Of a DNA stretch of 64,000 bases, positions 24,301 to 39,300 are shown piece by piece; position 1 is the stretch's first letter; every line of letters begins with the position of its first letter. Both the position numbers and the translations under genes were made by a program. This stretch comes from Saxidomus purpurata (taxonomy: Eukaryota > Mollusca > Bivalvia > Venerida > Veneridae), in NCBI GenBank assembly GCA_022818135.1, contig JAFMSR010000009.1, positions 26,041,636 through 26,105,635 of the forward strand, read 5' to 3'. The notes under the pieces are model-generated. The model did not search any database. It had not been told where the DNA came from and saw only the letters and a list, made by a program, of their open reading frames with translations.

Positions 24301-27300
24301 AATACCACTTTTTAGTGGTCCAAAGTGTGGTCTTAATACAGATGCTCAACTTGACTATTGTCTGTTCTTAGCTGCTAGATCATGGGATATATTAATATCT
24401 CATATATCCTACATATTATCTCTTTTCTAGTAGATTTAAACAACTAAAAATTGTCTTTCAAGATAAGGAAGGAGACGAAATGTGAAATGCAAGACAAATG
24501 ATATAGGATTATGTATTAAGCAAGAGAAATAACTCCTATATTTTTATTTTTCCTGGTATCATCAGCTATACTTCTTGTATTGTATTAACTTGCCTAATCT
24601 ACCATTACACTTAGTCTTATGAGAAACAAAGGGAAAAAACTGTAAAAAAATTAAGCAAATACAGAAAGAGCTCACAGTCAAACTGATCTCTTATATTTTC
24701 AAGTGATATCAAATAATAGATTTCGCTTAAATGTATAAAAATGAAGAGACATATTACAGGGATAAGGTGTGCAGTACTGAGAAGAACCAGACTTGTAGTG
24801 AATACAAAACTACAAAAATTAATCACTATTTGTCATCAATGATATACATTAATTTTGCTCCATTTTTTGTCAAACTTACACATCATGTTTTCTTTTCTTG
24901 CAATGTACTGCTCAGTTTTTAGCAATAAGATAGCTTGACTTTTAAATAACTGAAAGCTTGGAACTGAGTTCTGTATTTTACAGCGGTATAAAGTATTCTT
25001 TGCCACAAGAAGTAGGTTTATTGTGGCTTTACTGTACTTCTCATTACCTAGGATTATGTCTGTCACCGTTCAATTTGTATCAATATTTGGAGACTTTAAA
25101 TTTAACCATCTTTTCACCTCCTCCCACTCGCGGGTCCTACCGCTTATATACCTCACGAGAGGATGGTGGACCTAATAAGCACAATTACAAACAAACAAAC
25201 CTCCTCCCACCTCCTCACCTTTCAATATTGATAGTACCATTAATTGTTTAGAGGAGTGCTCTGTGAAAAATTGCAGACTGGAAAGGATACAGTGCAGATC
25301 ATGATTAGACTTTATGCATGGATGTCCAGGCAGATCATGATTTACTAGGATGATGGGATCAAATTGGTTAACTATGAACAGTTGCATCTTTTAGATGTTC
25401 ATTCATTAGAGAACATTTTCATTTCACATCACATTTCAGTATTCTATTATTCTGACTGTTTGTAAATATCCTTTATCTGTTGCATGTACATTATTTTTAC
25501 CACACAGAATGATGGTACAACTGACGAGATAGAGGAAGCTCCGCCGCAGATAGACTCGGAGGAATACAGCGGTCTGCGCGCTCAAGATCTGCAGGAAGCC
25601 AAGGATCAGCTACTTGTTGAAACTGCAGATATGCTTAGTATACCTCTTTTCACTGCTGAGGCCCTGCTCAGAAACCATGGTACGTATTGAAGCCCCCGCC
25701 CCAACCCCTTCGCGAAAACCAATGTTAGACCAGTGTGGCCAGTAAAGCTCCAATAGGTCAGCACATTGATGCATTCTGACTTGAATCCATATTTTTCACT
25801 AATCTAACTAAAAACTTGAATAAAATAGTGTTGCTTCGAAAGTATTCTTGTTCGTTTAACAATTATGATGTAATGATGCAAGCAGGGCTCGATATTAGAA
25901 AGGTTTTGCTAGTTTAGTGATGTTGTTCTTGATCATGGTCTTTGATTAGTTTACATCATAAACTTGTCTGTTTCTTAACTCTGCAAAGCTGTAACAAAAT
26001 ATGTGTGTACAGTTTTCACACTCTAGTTTAACTATGACGTCTGTTGATCTTTTATCTGGTTGCAAAATTAAATACTTGCAAAAAAATTCTATAGATTGTT
26101 TTGTTCACTGTCTTACAGAATGGTCCAGGGAAATGTTACTAGATGCATGGATGGCTGACGCAGTAGCATGCTGTGAGAAGAGTGGAGTTACTCCCCCTGC
26201 CAACCTGTTTAGTGAGAAGCCTGTAGTGGCAGAGTCATTGAGTACACCAACGATGTCACATCCACCAAGTTCATTTGCCGAGGTATGTAACATCAGTCAA
26301 GTTCCTTTATTTCGACCAGTCATATCTACCAAGCATCTGTATTTCAGCCAGTCCCATCTACGGCATCTTATTTCACCCAGGCTTCTACCCCCCTATTTTA
26401 CCCACTAGGCATCTTTATTTCGGCCAGTCACTTCCGCAGAGCATCTTTAGTTTGTCCAGTCGCATCTTTATTTTAGCCAGTCACTTCTACAGAGCATCTT
26501 TATTTTGGCCAGTCATTTCTAAAGAGCATCTTTATTTCGGCCAGTCACTTCTACAGAGCATCTTTAGTTTGTCCAGTCACTTCTACAGAGCATCTTTATT
26601 TCAGCCAGTCACTTCTACAGAGCATCTTTAGTTTGTCCAGTTGCATCTTTATTTCAGCCAGTCACATCTACCAAGCATCTTTGTTAAGGCCAGTCACTTC
26701 TATCTGTTTAGGACAGTCATATCCATTTTCCACTGTAGTTCCTATACACGTATATAATTTCTAGCTGTCATTGTTACGTTTCATTAAATGTGTTCTAGAG
26801 ACAAGTTTGAAATACATATTTTACTTTTTCAGTGTGACATATGTACTCAAGCGTTCCAACTGCATGAGGCCCCTGTGCATATGAGTTGTCACCAGTTTTG
26901 CAGAGAGTGCTGGAAGGGGTAAGCTGAAAGATGTTGCCATTTGTAACAGAAGTGTTTTTGATGTAAATTAGTATTACAATAACTTTTAGAATTTTCTTTG
27001 TCGGGGAATAGCATAGTTCAGTTAGGCATTGCAAGCTACTTGTGTCATTGTAAGCTTTTTGCCAGAAGTTTTGTTTTCAAATCTACTTTAGAAATTTAGA
27101 GAAATGAGGCAAGGTCAACATAATTAATATCTGTAAGTTTTTGAAGTGTCCCATACTTCAAGAATTTCTTTGGTTAGAAGGTTATTTTATGATATACACA
27201 TGCCTTACTTTATAGGTATTTGAACGTAAAGATACAAGAAGGCGGGGTGCATGACATCACATGTCCTGGATATGATTGCAATATTCTAGTCCCGGTTGAG

Positions 27301-30300
27301 GTGATAGAGAACGTTGTATCCCGGGACATGGCTCGGCGATACCTCCAGTTCGATATCAAGGTAAGACTAACGACTTACAACTTGATCATTATTGAAGTTT
27401 TCAATATGTAAACTGACAAAAGTGCGAGTTAAATTCATGGTTTAACATTTATTAAGGAATCTTGCTGTATATTGATTGGCTGTATGAGAATCGGTATGTA
27501 TACTTAAATGTGTCTAGAATTATTGTGAAGCAGAATCTGTGCTCTGTCATCTGCATGTTTCTAAATTATAGATGCTGGCGGAAGTTTTTGTTGGCAGCCA
27601 TATGGAAAATAAAAGCAGCATGTCAAAACAAGCTCTAGTAATATACATGTATATCTTTTTTCAGGCTTTTGTTGACAGTAATCCCAATATTAAGTGGTGT
27701 CCGTTTCCTGGATGTGGCAGGGCTGTTAAACTCCCTGAAGTGTCAGACGGGGCCACAGCAAGTGGGGTTGCATCACCAAGACATAGTAAAATCCCTAGTG
27801 ACACATCCCGGGCTGTTGACTGCGGAAATGGACATTATTTCTGCTGGTATGAACCAATTAAGTCAAAAGTTGAATGTTAAAAATGTAAAATGACATATCT
27901 GCATTAGATCAAATATTCGTGGTAGCATGAAAACAAATGTTCTTCATATCATCACAAGTCAAAACAAGCAATTATCAAAATTTCATGAAAATGGCAATAG
28001 CTATAAATAAAGTAACTGAAATAGAAATACTGAGTTGTTTCATTGAAAATTCATGACATATTGCTTTATCAGAACTATTTGGAACTTTGCCAAGTTGTCA
28101 CATTCTAACAAATCTACTTACAGGGAATGTGTGGGAGAAGCCCATGAACCATGTAGCTGTGAAAGTTTACGGAAGTGGCATGGAGAAATTCAAGAAATAA
28201 AACCGGAAAATTGTGAGTATTTCCTTTTGTTTTTCTGTTTGTTTACCTGTATGTCTGTATATTGTTACACATAGTTACATGTATTTATTATGTTGACTGT
28301 ATTGTACCATGTATTTTTATTGTCGTTCATCTCATGGTCAGATTTGTCATTGAACTCTGTATGTTATATGTATAAAACTAGCATTGAACTGGCATGAAAG
28401 GGAAGCACCATGGTGTAGTGGTAGAAAATCTAACTCCTAACCATGAGGTCATGGGTTTGAATCCTATGCAGAGCCTGACTGTGACCTTCAAGTGCTTTAT
28501 TTCTGCCAGAGTAATGGTCACACACTCTAAGAAGCAGTCATGAAAAGTTATAATTCCAGTTTGTAAGTTATAATGCAAGATTTAAGTCTACAGTAGATTT
28601 ATATAAAAAAAGTAAAGTAATTTGTTTAGACCAAATTTTATTGAATGTTTTCCAGTACATAACACAGAGCAGGATACAGAAACTGCAGCCAACTGTCTAT
28701 GGCTGGTGACTAACTCTAAGTCATGTCCCAACTGTAAATCCCCTATTCAGAAGAATGAGGGCTGTAATCATATGAAGTGCTCAAAGGTAAGATTTCATAT
28801 AACCTCTTTAACCCTTTACTTCACTAAATTTCTAAAATGGACTTGTCCATCTCTAAATGTGGACAGAACCATTCAGTGATCAAAGGGGATGCTGGTTGTG
28901 GACTTACTTTACTTACAGACTTTACAGATCTACAGGCTGATCATGATCTGCACTGTTCACAAAGATAGAATCATTTGCTGCCATTTGGATGAAAGTCAAA
29001 AATGTTGTTGTAAAGTTAATTTCTGCAAATTTTTAAGATAGAATTTAGTGTTATATCTGTAGCGTGATGGCGTGTCGCCGCGCCCTGCCGCCTTTTCGTA
29101 CCACCACTCTGCCCTTCTCGACATTCATTTTGCCCTAAAGTCATATTTGATTTCCTTTTTTATCATCATTCATCCCTAACATAATTTATTGCCTCCGTTA
29201 ATCCGACGCGTGCTCGATATTTGATTGATTTCACTGGTTGCCGATTCATAAACGCCCTAGGCAATCAAAAGACACTGCATGTACACCTGTTATTTTCCGA
29301 TAATCACGTGTCGTTACTGAAACTTAAAATGTGCTACATGTACATGACGTCAGGAATAAGTCGGCCTTTTCTTTGATATTTGTACAGTTTGTTAAATCAG
29401 GGTCCGTGGTTAAATCTAAGGCAATCTTGGTGTTTGGCATACATCATCGCGAATTATATATATAATCTATTAATTATTTTAATGACCGAGTTGATCACAC
29501 ATTTATTAGGGATGGATTTCAATGATATTTGCGAGTAAAAAAATAAAAAAGTTACGGACCGGCGGAGATCAAATGCATATTGGAACACGATTGATAATTA
29601 AGATGGGTAGATCTATTTGGAATGTAAATAAGATAAACATAAAATACAAAACATTTCTTGATGAGAATTTTTAAGAACTGACACTGAATTTTGTAAATTG
29701 TAACATTAGAAAATGCTTTCTGCAAAATGTAAATTAGCACAGCTTGAAAAAAAAGTGCGAAGGTTCCAAAGAAAAAGAATTGTCAGATTTTGTTGTATTA
29801 AAAACTGTTAAAATCGGGAAAATCGAAGAAGTATATTCGAAAATCACGGACATGCGAGGTCGCGAAAATATGGGACAAACGGGGAACAAACTGAAAAAAA
29901 TGCAGGATACGAACAGAAAATTATTATATGTAAGCCTAGAGTATATGAATGAACTCTATGACCCATGGCTTGACCCTTAAAATTCTCACCTTAGCTCTTT
30001 AAAATCTGATTTTGTCCCATAAAAAATTAGACTGAAGGGTCGGTGACCATTCAGTTTCAAAGCCTTCTGAACTAAACACCATGTCTCAAGGAGTTCATCA
30101 GAAGCCCTCAGAAATAAATTTAAACCAGGAGCTTCCTCGGGCCTCTGGCCCCTGGGACCCCTGGCCAGGGCATTGCCCTTGACCCATTGGGGTCCTTGCG
30201 GCCCCCATGCACCCTACTTCAGTTTCAGGATTTTCCATTTTTCAAACTTTCACCTTACTCTCACTTCACATGTTATGTTATGACATTAATAAAGTGTAGA

Positions 30301-33300
30301 TATAATATAGTGCTTTCATTATGTCTTTTGTTACTCTTATTAGGAAAATGCCATGAAGGCTAGTGATACAGTTGTAAGTTAGCACACAAATTAACTGAAA
30401 TGCCCTTCACTGAAAGAAAATCGTGCACTGTCTCCCTGCCCTCTTTTGACAGCCCCATGCCCTTTTTTTCATCCTGGATATCACACTATCTAAGAATGCA
30501 CTGTAAGTTTTAGAATTAGCTATTGAGCTGTATAGTTTATTGTTGAATAATGTATGTTTGTTTGGAAGATGCAAAGGATGGAATTTCTAACATTGGTCTC
30601 TGCTTTGGAAAACTAGCTGCAAATTCTGGTCAGAAATCCAGGAAGCTGTCGTCAAGAAGAGCTGATACAAAGTGCAAGAATTTAGATCGATGATAAACTG
30701 TAAAATTTAGTAATATTGTAAATTATTTAGTTTTCACTATTTTTGCAAATTTCCCACTAGGCTAATATGAAAATTTCACAAAAGATTCATTTCACACAGA
30801 TTTACTATTAGAGAGTTCTCCTTTCGCAAATTTAAAATTCACAAATAAGTCTTGTCTGCTCACAAATCGTGAAATTTTTGTATCGCGAAAATTATCAAAT
30901 TTACAGTAGATCTAAACTATATGAACTGATACAGAAACATTCATTTACTGCTAAAACGATGTTATTTATTGTTTTACAGTGTAAATATGATTTCTGCTGG
31001 GTGTGTTTGGACCAGTGGAAGAGACATAATTCCTCCACAGGCGGTTACTTCAAATGTAATAGATACGAAGTATCAAAGAAAGTAGATGATACGACCAAAA
31101 GTGCAGTTGTTCAGGTAATGATCTTTTCTGTGACACCGAATGGAGAGCATATAATCCCTGCTTTGTCTGTCAATCAGTCCTTACATCCGGGAGAATAAAT
31201 TGAAAAGGACTGAATCGATTGACTTGCATGTTGTTCATACAAAAAGCTTTGAGAAGCATCCATTGATGTGACTGATGTTCTTGTTTATGCTTGTTACATC
31301 ATAGTGTTGATGATGAAGACTTACTGCAGGATTTAAACGGAACAATAAATAACAGGTTATCAGAAATCACAAAAAACCTGTTAGATTTTACCTTTAATAA
31401 TTCATGAATTGCAGAGCTAGCTGCTTACCCTCCCTGATACAAGGACAGTGCCTAATAATAGCGCAATAAATAACATTGTGAGAACCTGTGCCAAGGTGAG
31501 TGGCTGCTGAATGGAGGGGACCACATTATACAGGTTCAGTTGTACAAATGTCCCCTGGTTAAGTGGTCACCTCATATAGGCAGCCATCTGCCTTAAGCAG
31601 CCTGTTCTTAAGTAATCCAATTGTTTGTTTAATGTCAAATTCACCTAAACTAGCCAGTTACTTTAAATGGTCACTTCTTATACACCTGCTGACAGCTCAA
31701 GACAGTTTAAATGCATTGATGAAAATGAAAAGTAGCAGCTATTTTCATGACAATAGTTTACAAAGACGTGATCTGATTGGATTTCAGGCTGCAGAAAAGA
31801 ACACAAAGATGCAGGAATTGAACAAATTTGTTCATTACTACACGAGATACAAAAATCACGAGAACAGTTATAAGGTCTGTATTTGTCAGAAAATGTATAT
31901 TCATCTTGTGTGAAGTAAAGGTGATAGCTCCAGTAATTATTAGTGTACTTGTGTTAGACAAAAACCAAAATATGTGCGTTTGCGGTTTCATTGCCAAAAA
32001 ATGTAAGGTTGTTGTTTGGCAAGTTTAAAAAATAAAAATAAATTGCCATGTTTGCTCTGAAACACAGTCTTTTTAGCTCACCTGAGCTGGCTCAGGGTGA
32101 GCTATTTAAATTTATAAATTTCTCCCTTCCCCCGCGCGGCCGCCCCCCCCCCCCCCCCCCAAAATTTAGTTCGTTAACGCTCTAGTGGTCACATTTTTTC
32201 CTCAATTGTCACGAAACTTGGTCAGGATGTTTGTCCCAGTAATTACTCGGACGAGTTCGAATATGGGTCATCTGGGGTCAAAAACTAGGTCACAGAGCCC
32301 AAAAAATAGAAAAATCTTGTTAAGGCTCTAGAGGCTACTGTTTCAGTCCAAATATCCTGGCAATTTGTCAGAAAGGTTGTTTCTATGATTTCTAGCTCAA
32401 GTTTTAATATGGGTCACCTGGGGTCAAAAACTAGGTCACACAGCCCAAATATGGAAAACCCCTTGTTAACACTCTAGAGGTAACATTTTCAGCCCAGATA
32501 TCCTGGAAATTTGTCAGAAAGGTTGTTAAGATGATTTCTAGCCCAAGTTCGAATATGGGTCATCTGGGGTCAAAACTAGGTCACAGCCCAAATATGGAAA
32601 AACCTTGTTAACACTCTAGATGTTACATTTTCAGCCCAGATATCCTTGAAGTTTGTCAGAAAGTGCAGATCATGATCAGACAGCAAAATAATGAAAGTGC
32701 AGATCATGATCAGACAGCTAAATAATGCATAGCAAACAGTGCAGATCATGATCAGACAGCAAAAAATAAAAGCGCTGACAGTGCAGATCATGACCAGCCA
32801 ACATACAATGAATAGCTTACAGTGCGATCATGATCAGACAGCAAAAAAATGAATAGCCAACAGTGCAGATCATGATCAGACAGCAAAATAATGAGGCCTA
32901 GAGCTTAGATATTCAGCATGTGGCAATAATTGACTCTCTACCAAGATTGTTCAAATCCTGACCTCAGGGTCAAAATTAACCCTGCCTGGGGGGTCTTTTG
33001 ATTTTACATAGGCTTATTAAGAGGATATCATGAGCCAAAGGTAAAAATTGATCCTTTCTGCTATTAATAACCTTTTTATTTTTGCCAATGGTAGACAGGT
33101 GAGCGATACAGGGCCATCATGGCCCTCTTGTTTATCATTATCTCTTAAAAAAAGTTTGAGGTTGGCAGTAAAAAAGTTATGGTCTGCCAGAAGACCGGAA
33201 ACACACATTTTTTTTTCCTTAACACTTGAAAGATAATTGTCAGCTAACAATTACATGTCAATGAGTAGAATTATAGCACTTGTGACTTAAGTAGTGGTCG

Positions 33301-36300
33301 ACAATGAGAACACTTGTTCCACTTCTCACCTAGTGTCGTTATATAAATATTTTGAGTCTTGTCACATTCATGATAATTAAATGACTTTAAAACAAACCAA
33401 AAAAACGTTAGTTTTGGCTCCGCTGGGCTCAAATTTTTTGCATTTGTTTCACAGTTTGAGGAACCATTGTTGAAAACGGCCAAAGAGAAAATGCTCAAAT
33501 TAGCTGAGGCAGTCACAGATTTAGGTAAATATGGTAAATTTTGTTGTGAAGGGTAAGAAAGGGTCTGAGGTCAAGGTTCGAACTTCAGTAAAGCTATTTT
33601 TCTGTCAACAGACTGTTTAACTGACCTATTACTTTGTTTTAAACTACCCAGTTTATTTATACACATGTGTATTAAGGTGGGATGGTACAGAATGATTTCA
33701 GTTATACACATTTGTATTAAGGTGGAATGCTACAGAATGTTTTAATACATATGTGTATTAAGGTGGAATGCTACAGAATGATATAAGTTATACACGTGTG
33801 AATTAAGGTGGAATGCTACAGAATGTTCAATTTATACACATGTGTATTAGGGTGGAATGCTACAGAATTATTTAATTTATACACATGTGTATTAGGGTGG
33901 AATGCTACAGAATTATTTAATTTATACACATGTGTATTAGGGTGGAATTCTACAGAATGATTTAAGTTATACACATGTGTATTAAGGTGGAATGCTACAG
34001 AATGATTTAATTTATACACATGTGTATTAAGGTGGAGCAAGCTGCCAATATACGCATGTGTATTAAGGTGGAGCAAGCTGCCTTTAACAGAATTTTTCAT
34101 CACATTATACTGTGAATTTGGTTATATTCGCAGTGATTTTATTTTTGCCATTTTCGCAAATTTCCCACTTTGCTTATTTAAAAATCTTGTGAAAGATTCA
34201 TTTCACATAGATTTACTATTAGAAAATTCTACTTTGTGCAAATAAGCCTATCTGCTCACAGATCACAAAATGTTCACCCTGCAAAAATTTCTCAATTTAC
34301 AGTATCCAAATTCATTAATGCTGTTTTCAGTTTTGAGGATGTTCTCATTGAAGTTTTAGGGCTGTCAGAGTTGAATTTTGGTGTAGTAGTTACCGTATAC
34401 ATTTGTGAAAACTATCATGAAAGGTGATTAAAAGACCCTGGCTGATAATATATGAACGTTTGTGTATTGCAGCTACTGCCAAGGACGAGACCAAGTTTGT
34501 TGAGGAAGCTGTACACAAACTGTTAAAAGCTAGGAGAGTGCTCAAATATTCCTATGTTTATGGTTATTACCTGGACGGCCCACCATACAGAAAAATTGTC
34601 TTTGAATTTATGCAGGTATGTAGGCCTTTGTATATTTCCATTTGTAGGTCCTCTCTCGAATGGATTTGTCCATCTTTCAATTTGGACAGTAATATTAATA
34701 GTTAATAAAGGGGTTCTGATCATTCAGGGTGGGGTAAAATTGTAGTAAAACATCAAAACTTTTAATTGTTCCTGAAAGAATTACATTTTCTTATTTGTCT
34801 ATTTGTAGACTGAATTGGAAGAGTGTACTGAAATCCTTTCACAGATGGTGAATAGACTTTACCTGCGGACACCGCGAAAGAAAATCATAGAACAGTCCCA
34901 GATATGCCACAGAAAGAGACTAGAGTTTCTCACGGCTATATCAAAAGGGTTGGTACCCCCAGAAACTCCGCCAGGCCTCCGGAAAAAGAGACGGAAATAC
35001 AGCATGGATACAGAGGATGTAAGTTCTGCTGATTTCTAATTTTAGCTCATGAAGGTCGGGGAAGGAGGGGGTATTTAGAAGAACTGTAAAGTAGGTAATT
35101 TTCGTGTAGGGATTTTAGTGCAGACAGACATATTTGCAAATTTTATATTTGCAAAAGGATAATTCTCATGAATTCTCCACTTAGCTAATTCAAAAATTTC
35201 GGAAAAGAACACATAGATTTGCTTTTGGAGATTTCGACCTTTGTTACCTAATATTTGTGGAGAAGAATGATTGCTTTCAAAAGCTTTGAGTTTTTGTCAC
35301 ACAAAATTTATCCCATTTACAGTGTTTAGTTCTGTTTTATTATTAGGAGGACTTGAGGAAAGCAATCCTTGCCTCTATTGAAGATTTTGACCCAGAGAAT
35401 CCTTGGATAGTGGATGCGTCAGGACGACATACCAATGTCGCCGCCTTGCTTGATTGGCCTAGTGATGATACTGATGACAGTGATGATGACCAGCAGAAGC
35501 CAAATAATCAGGGTAAGTCAGGATTTACATGGAAGCTAGTTTATTGAGCTAACAATACCATAATTTTTATACTACAGAATATAAGTTTTTCACACAAAAA
35601 AATCATTATGTTAAACTTGGCTTCAAAATCTCCAGATTTAGTATATAAAACAGTTAATACTCAGAGGATGTCCAGTTAAGTATTAAGTTCCTAAGCATAC
35701 TAGTGAAGAAGTGTTTGTTTCTTGTTTTTCTTATAAAAGCAAGTTCTGCTTTCTGCAAACTGTTAGTGTACAGTATCAAATGGTCCTTTAAAAATGCTTG
35801 AATATGAATATGTTGCATCAATGATGCTTGAAAAAATGCTTGAAATTTATAATGCTTTTGTGCATGGATCTTATTTAAGTAGTTGAGGATAATAGGAGCC
35901 CTGTCAGTTCAGGAAACTTGAATATGCTACATCCTGTTGCAAAACCAGTATGGACATGAGTCAGCCTGCATCTAAGTGTAATTAGTAGTTCAACAATGTA
36001 CTTGCAATATACGTGTTCAACCTGAATTACATGTAATTAGTGTTCAACAATTACGTGTAATTAGTGTTCAACAATTACGTGTAATTAGTGTTCAACAATT
36101 ACAACACTTCTCTGCTTTTACACTTGTTTCCTTATCCTTTTCTCCTGTGTATAGTACAAACACTGTTAAATGTAAAACAAGATGTTGGTATTCCCGCAGT
36201 AGGAGTTGGTGGTCTTAAAATCTTAACTGGTTGTTGTTAGGTTCCCCGTCAGCAGAGGCCCCGCCAGAGGGATGTCTCCGGGACGGTTGCTCAAGATCTC

Positions 36301-39300
36301 GTGCTAAAAATCCACGTACAGGGGAGCTACACAACTTCTGTAGTCTGAGGTGCTCAAGGCTTCATAAGCAGAGGAAAGATGACAATATGCCAAGTAAGGG
36401 ATGATATGTTACTTGTGTAAAGTTGTTGCCTATTGAGTACATACTATTAAGTATTGATTTAAGTATTTAAGTATTAATCAAAAAAGCTGTTGTAAGTACA
36501 AACTAAAGTAATTGGCTCATTTTGTATTTTAACGCACTTCCATTGTAACATCATTTCTGATTGGTTATGTCATTTCAATTTGCAACAGTAAAATAAATAT
36601 AGTCAGAAAATCGGACGGTGTTTAAATTACCGCATTTTAACAATTGTGCATTAGAATAGGGCTAACAGTTGAGTGTTTTGACATTATAATAATAATAATA
36701 ATAATAATAATGTCTTTATTTAAAGAAGGTTTACACATAAAGCAATGTTCAAAACTTATTTACAATGTGGCCTTCTATAAAAGAAACAAAAAGGCAAAGA
36801 AAAACGGTAAATGAAACAACAATCTATACAAATTATGCTAATATACATTCGATCCCGACAAACACTCGTCATTACCTCAATAAGTGAAATTATAATTATC
36901 AATTTTACAGAACACATAATTTATCTAAATTTATCTAAAACGTAGCGCATGTGGAATTTATATTCTTGAAATGGTAGATAATTGCTGCTGTTTTTGAAAA
37001 AGGAAGTTCTTGTATTTGTATTTGAAAGATGATATTGAAGAGATATTTCTGATTTCAAGAGGTATTTTATTCCAAATATCAATACTGGTGTAACTGAATG
37101 AATTTTTCATATAATTTGTTCTAGGTTTGTGATGTCTTAAGTCATTTCTTTCCGATGAACGGAGTCTATAATGTGTATTTTTCGAAAATGTTAATAACTG
37201 AGTCAGATATCCCGTACTAGCTGGTGTTGGCATTTAAATATAAGTAAACCTGTATGGTAGGCACATCTATTTTCGAATTTTAACCATTTAAGTTTATTAA
37301 ACATATCTGAAGAACTAGTTTTTAATGGTTTATTTAATATAATTCTGGCAGCCCTTTTTTGAATTTTATTTATTTTATTTAGATCTGATTTTGGGCTCAT
37401 TGTATTGCCCCAGACAGTACAACAGTAGTCGAAACATGGTACCAAATATGCATTATAAAATGTATTTTTCATTTCATCTGACAAGTAATAGATAATACGT
37501 TTTAACAGAGCTATTTTGGAGTTTAATTTATTACACACTTGAGATATTTGGAATGTCCATGATTTTGCAGCTGTATGTACGGTTTATATGATGGCAAACA
37601 GTTAAACGCAACCATTAAAAATGGAATATACAGTTGCAAATGTCAAAATTACAAGACAGTTAACCTTGTACTTACTTGAAACAAGGCACAGGCAGAGAAA
37701 TAGTGAAACTATTCACTCCCCTCTGAAATATGCTGTAAGTAAAGAGGTAAACATATCTTGCATTATGGATACACAACTCAAGCTGTTTATACACAACTCA
37801 AGCTGTATTATTTTGATAATGAGTGAACTTACACATTTTTTCTTCTTTTAGACTTTGTACAGGAGAATTAGTTGATATGTTCTATATACATGTATATAAC
37901 AAAGCAGTACTTTTTTCTTTAGCATTTTTTACCTGAATGTAGCTGTATCATATATACTTGTATTACTGTGTACATGAGTTGTTCTGCACACATTTGTTTC
38001 TTAAAATATTCTGTATAATTATGTATGAGTAAAGCTGTATTTTTTTCTTCTAGATTTTTCTGATATACAACTTGATGAACAGATGGACTTTCTCCGTGCT
38101 CTAGAAATGTCAAGGATACAGTACCTGAAAGAACAAGGGGTCATTAGTGATGACTCTAGGTAAATCTGACTTAACAGTGTAGAGAACATGTTTCTTTATT
38201 CTTATTCATTAGTTCATGTCCAAAGTATTTTTGGTTCCGTTATTATCATTTTACTGTTCTGATGCAGAAAATATAGTTACAGACATATGTGAAGAAAATT
38301 GAGTTATCCCCATAAATAAACCATCAGATTTTACCTAACTTTTACAGACAGGTCATATATATCAAAGAAAAGACTGCCTTTACTTTATAAAAAGTAACAT
38401 TACACCTTCAAACTTGGTATTAAGTTAACTTTTATTTTCTTTTTTTATGGTTAACAGTATGTATATATGTTTGTATGAATTGGTTAGATTCCTACTGAAA
38501 AAACACCTGCAGGACCAATAAAAGTGGTCTTAAGTGTGATTAAAGTGAATACACAAGGTGTTCTTAAAAAGCATTTAAAATTGAGAGTGTTCTTAACCTG
38601 AATCATATTAGCGCTTACTCTGCTGGTAGCAAGTGACTCTGCCTTTGTGACCAGTGTAGACTATAATCAGGCTGCTGTGTAGACTATGATCAGGCTACTG
38701 TGTAGACTATGATCAGACTGCTGTGTAGACTATGATCAGGCTGCGGTATGGACTATGATCAGGCTGCTGTGTAGACAATGATCAGGCTGCTGTGTAGACT
38801 GATCAGGCTGCTGTGTGGACTATGATCAGGCTGCTGTGTAGACTATGATCAGACTGCTGTGTAGACAATGATCAGGCTGCTGTGTAGATAATAATCAAGC
38901 TGCTGTGTAGACTATGATCAGGCTGCTGTGTGGACTATGATCAGACTGCTGTGTAGACAATGATCAGGCTGCTGTGTAGATAATAATCAAGCTGCTGTGT
39001 AGACTATGATCAGGCTGCTGTGTAAACTATGATCAGACTACTGTGTGGACTATGATCAGACTGCTGTGTGGACTATGATCAGGCTGCTGTGTAGACTATG
39101 GTCAGACTGCTTTATAACCTATGATCAGGCTGCTATGTAGACTATGCTCTGGCTGCTGTGTAGACTATGGTCAGGCTGCTTTATAACCTATGATCAGGCT
39201 GCTGTGTAGACTATTATTCAGGCTGCTGTGTAGACTATGATCAGGCTGCTGTTTTTGATCAGGCTGCTCTTTAGACTATTATTCAGGTTGCTGTGTAGAC

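Noticed and set aside
24617..25066. Several short frames on both strands in intron 3
   Set aside because: AT-rich intron sequence with no conserved motif; they overlap each other on opposite strands.
26275..26631. Plus frame rich in repeated SHFYRASLF units
   Set aside because: Translation of the 32-bp minisatellite in intron 5.
33816..34103. Minus frame with NTHVYKLN repeats
   Set aside because: Translation of the 44-bp minisatellite, not a repeat protein gene.
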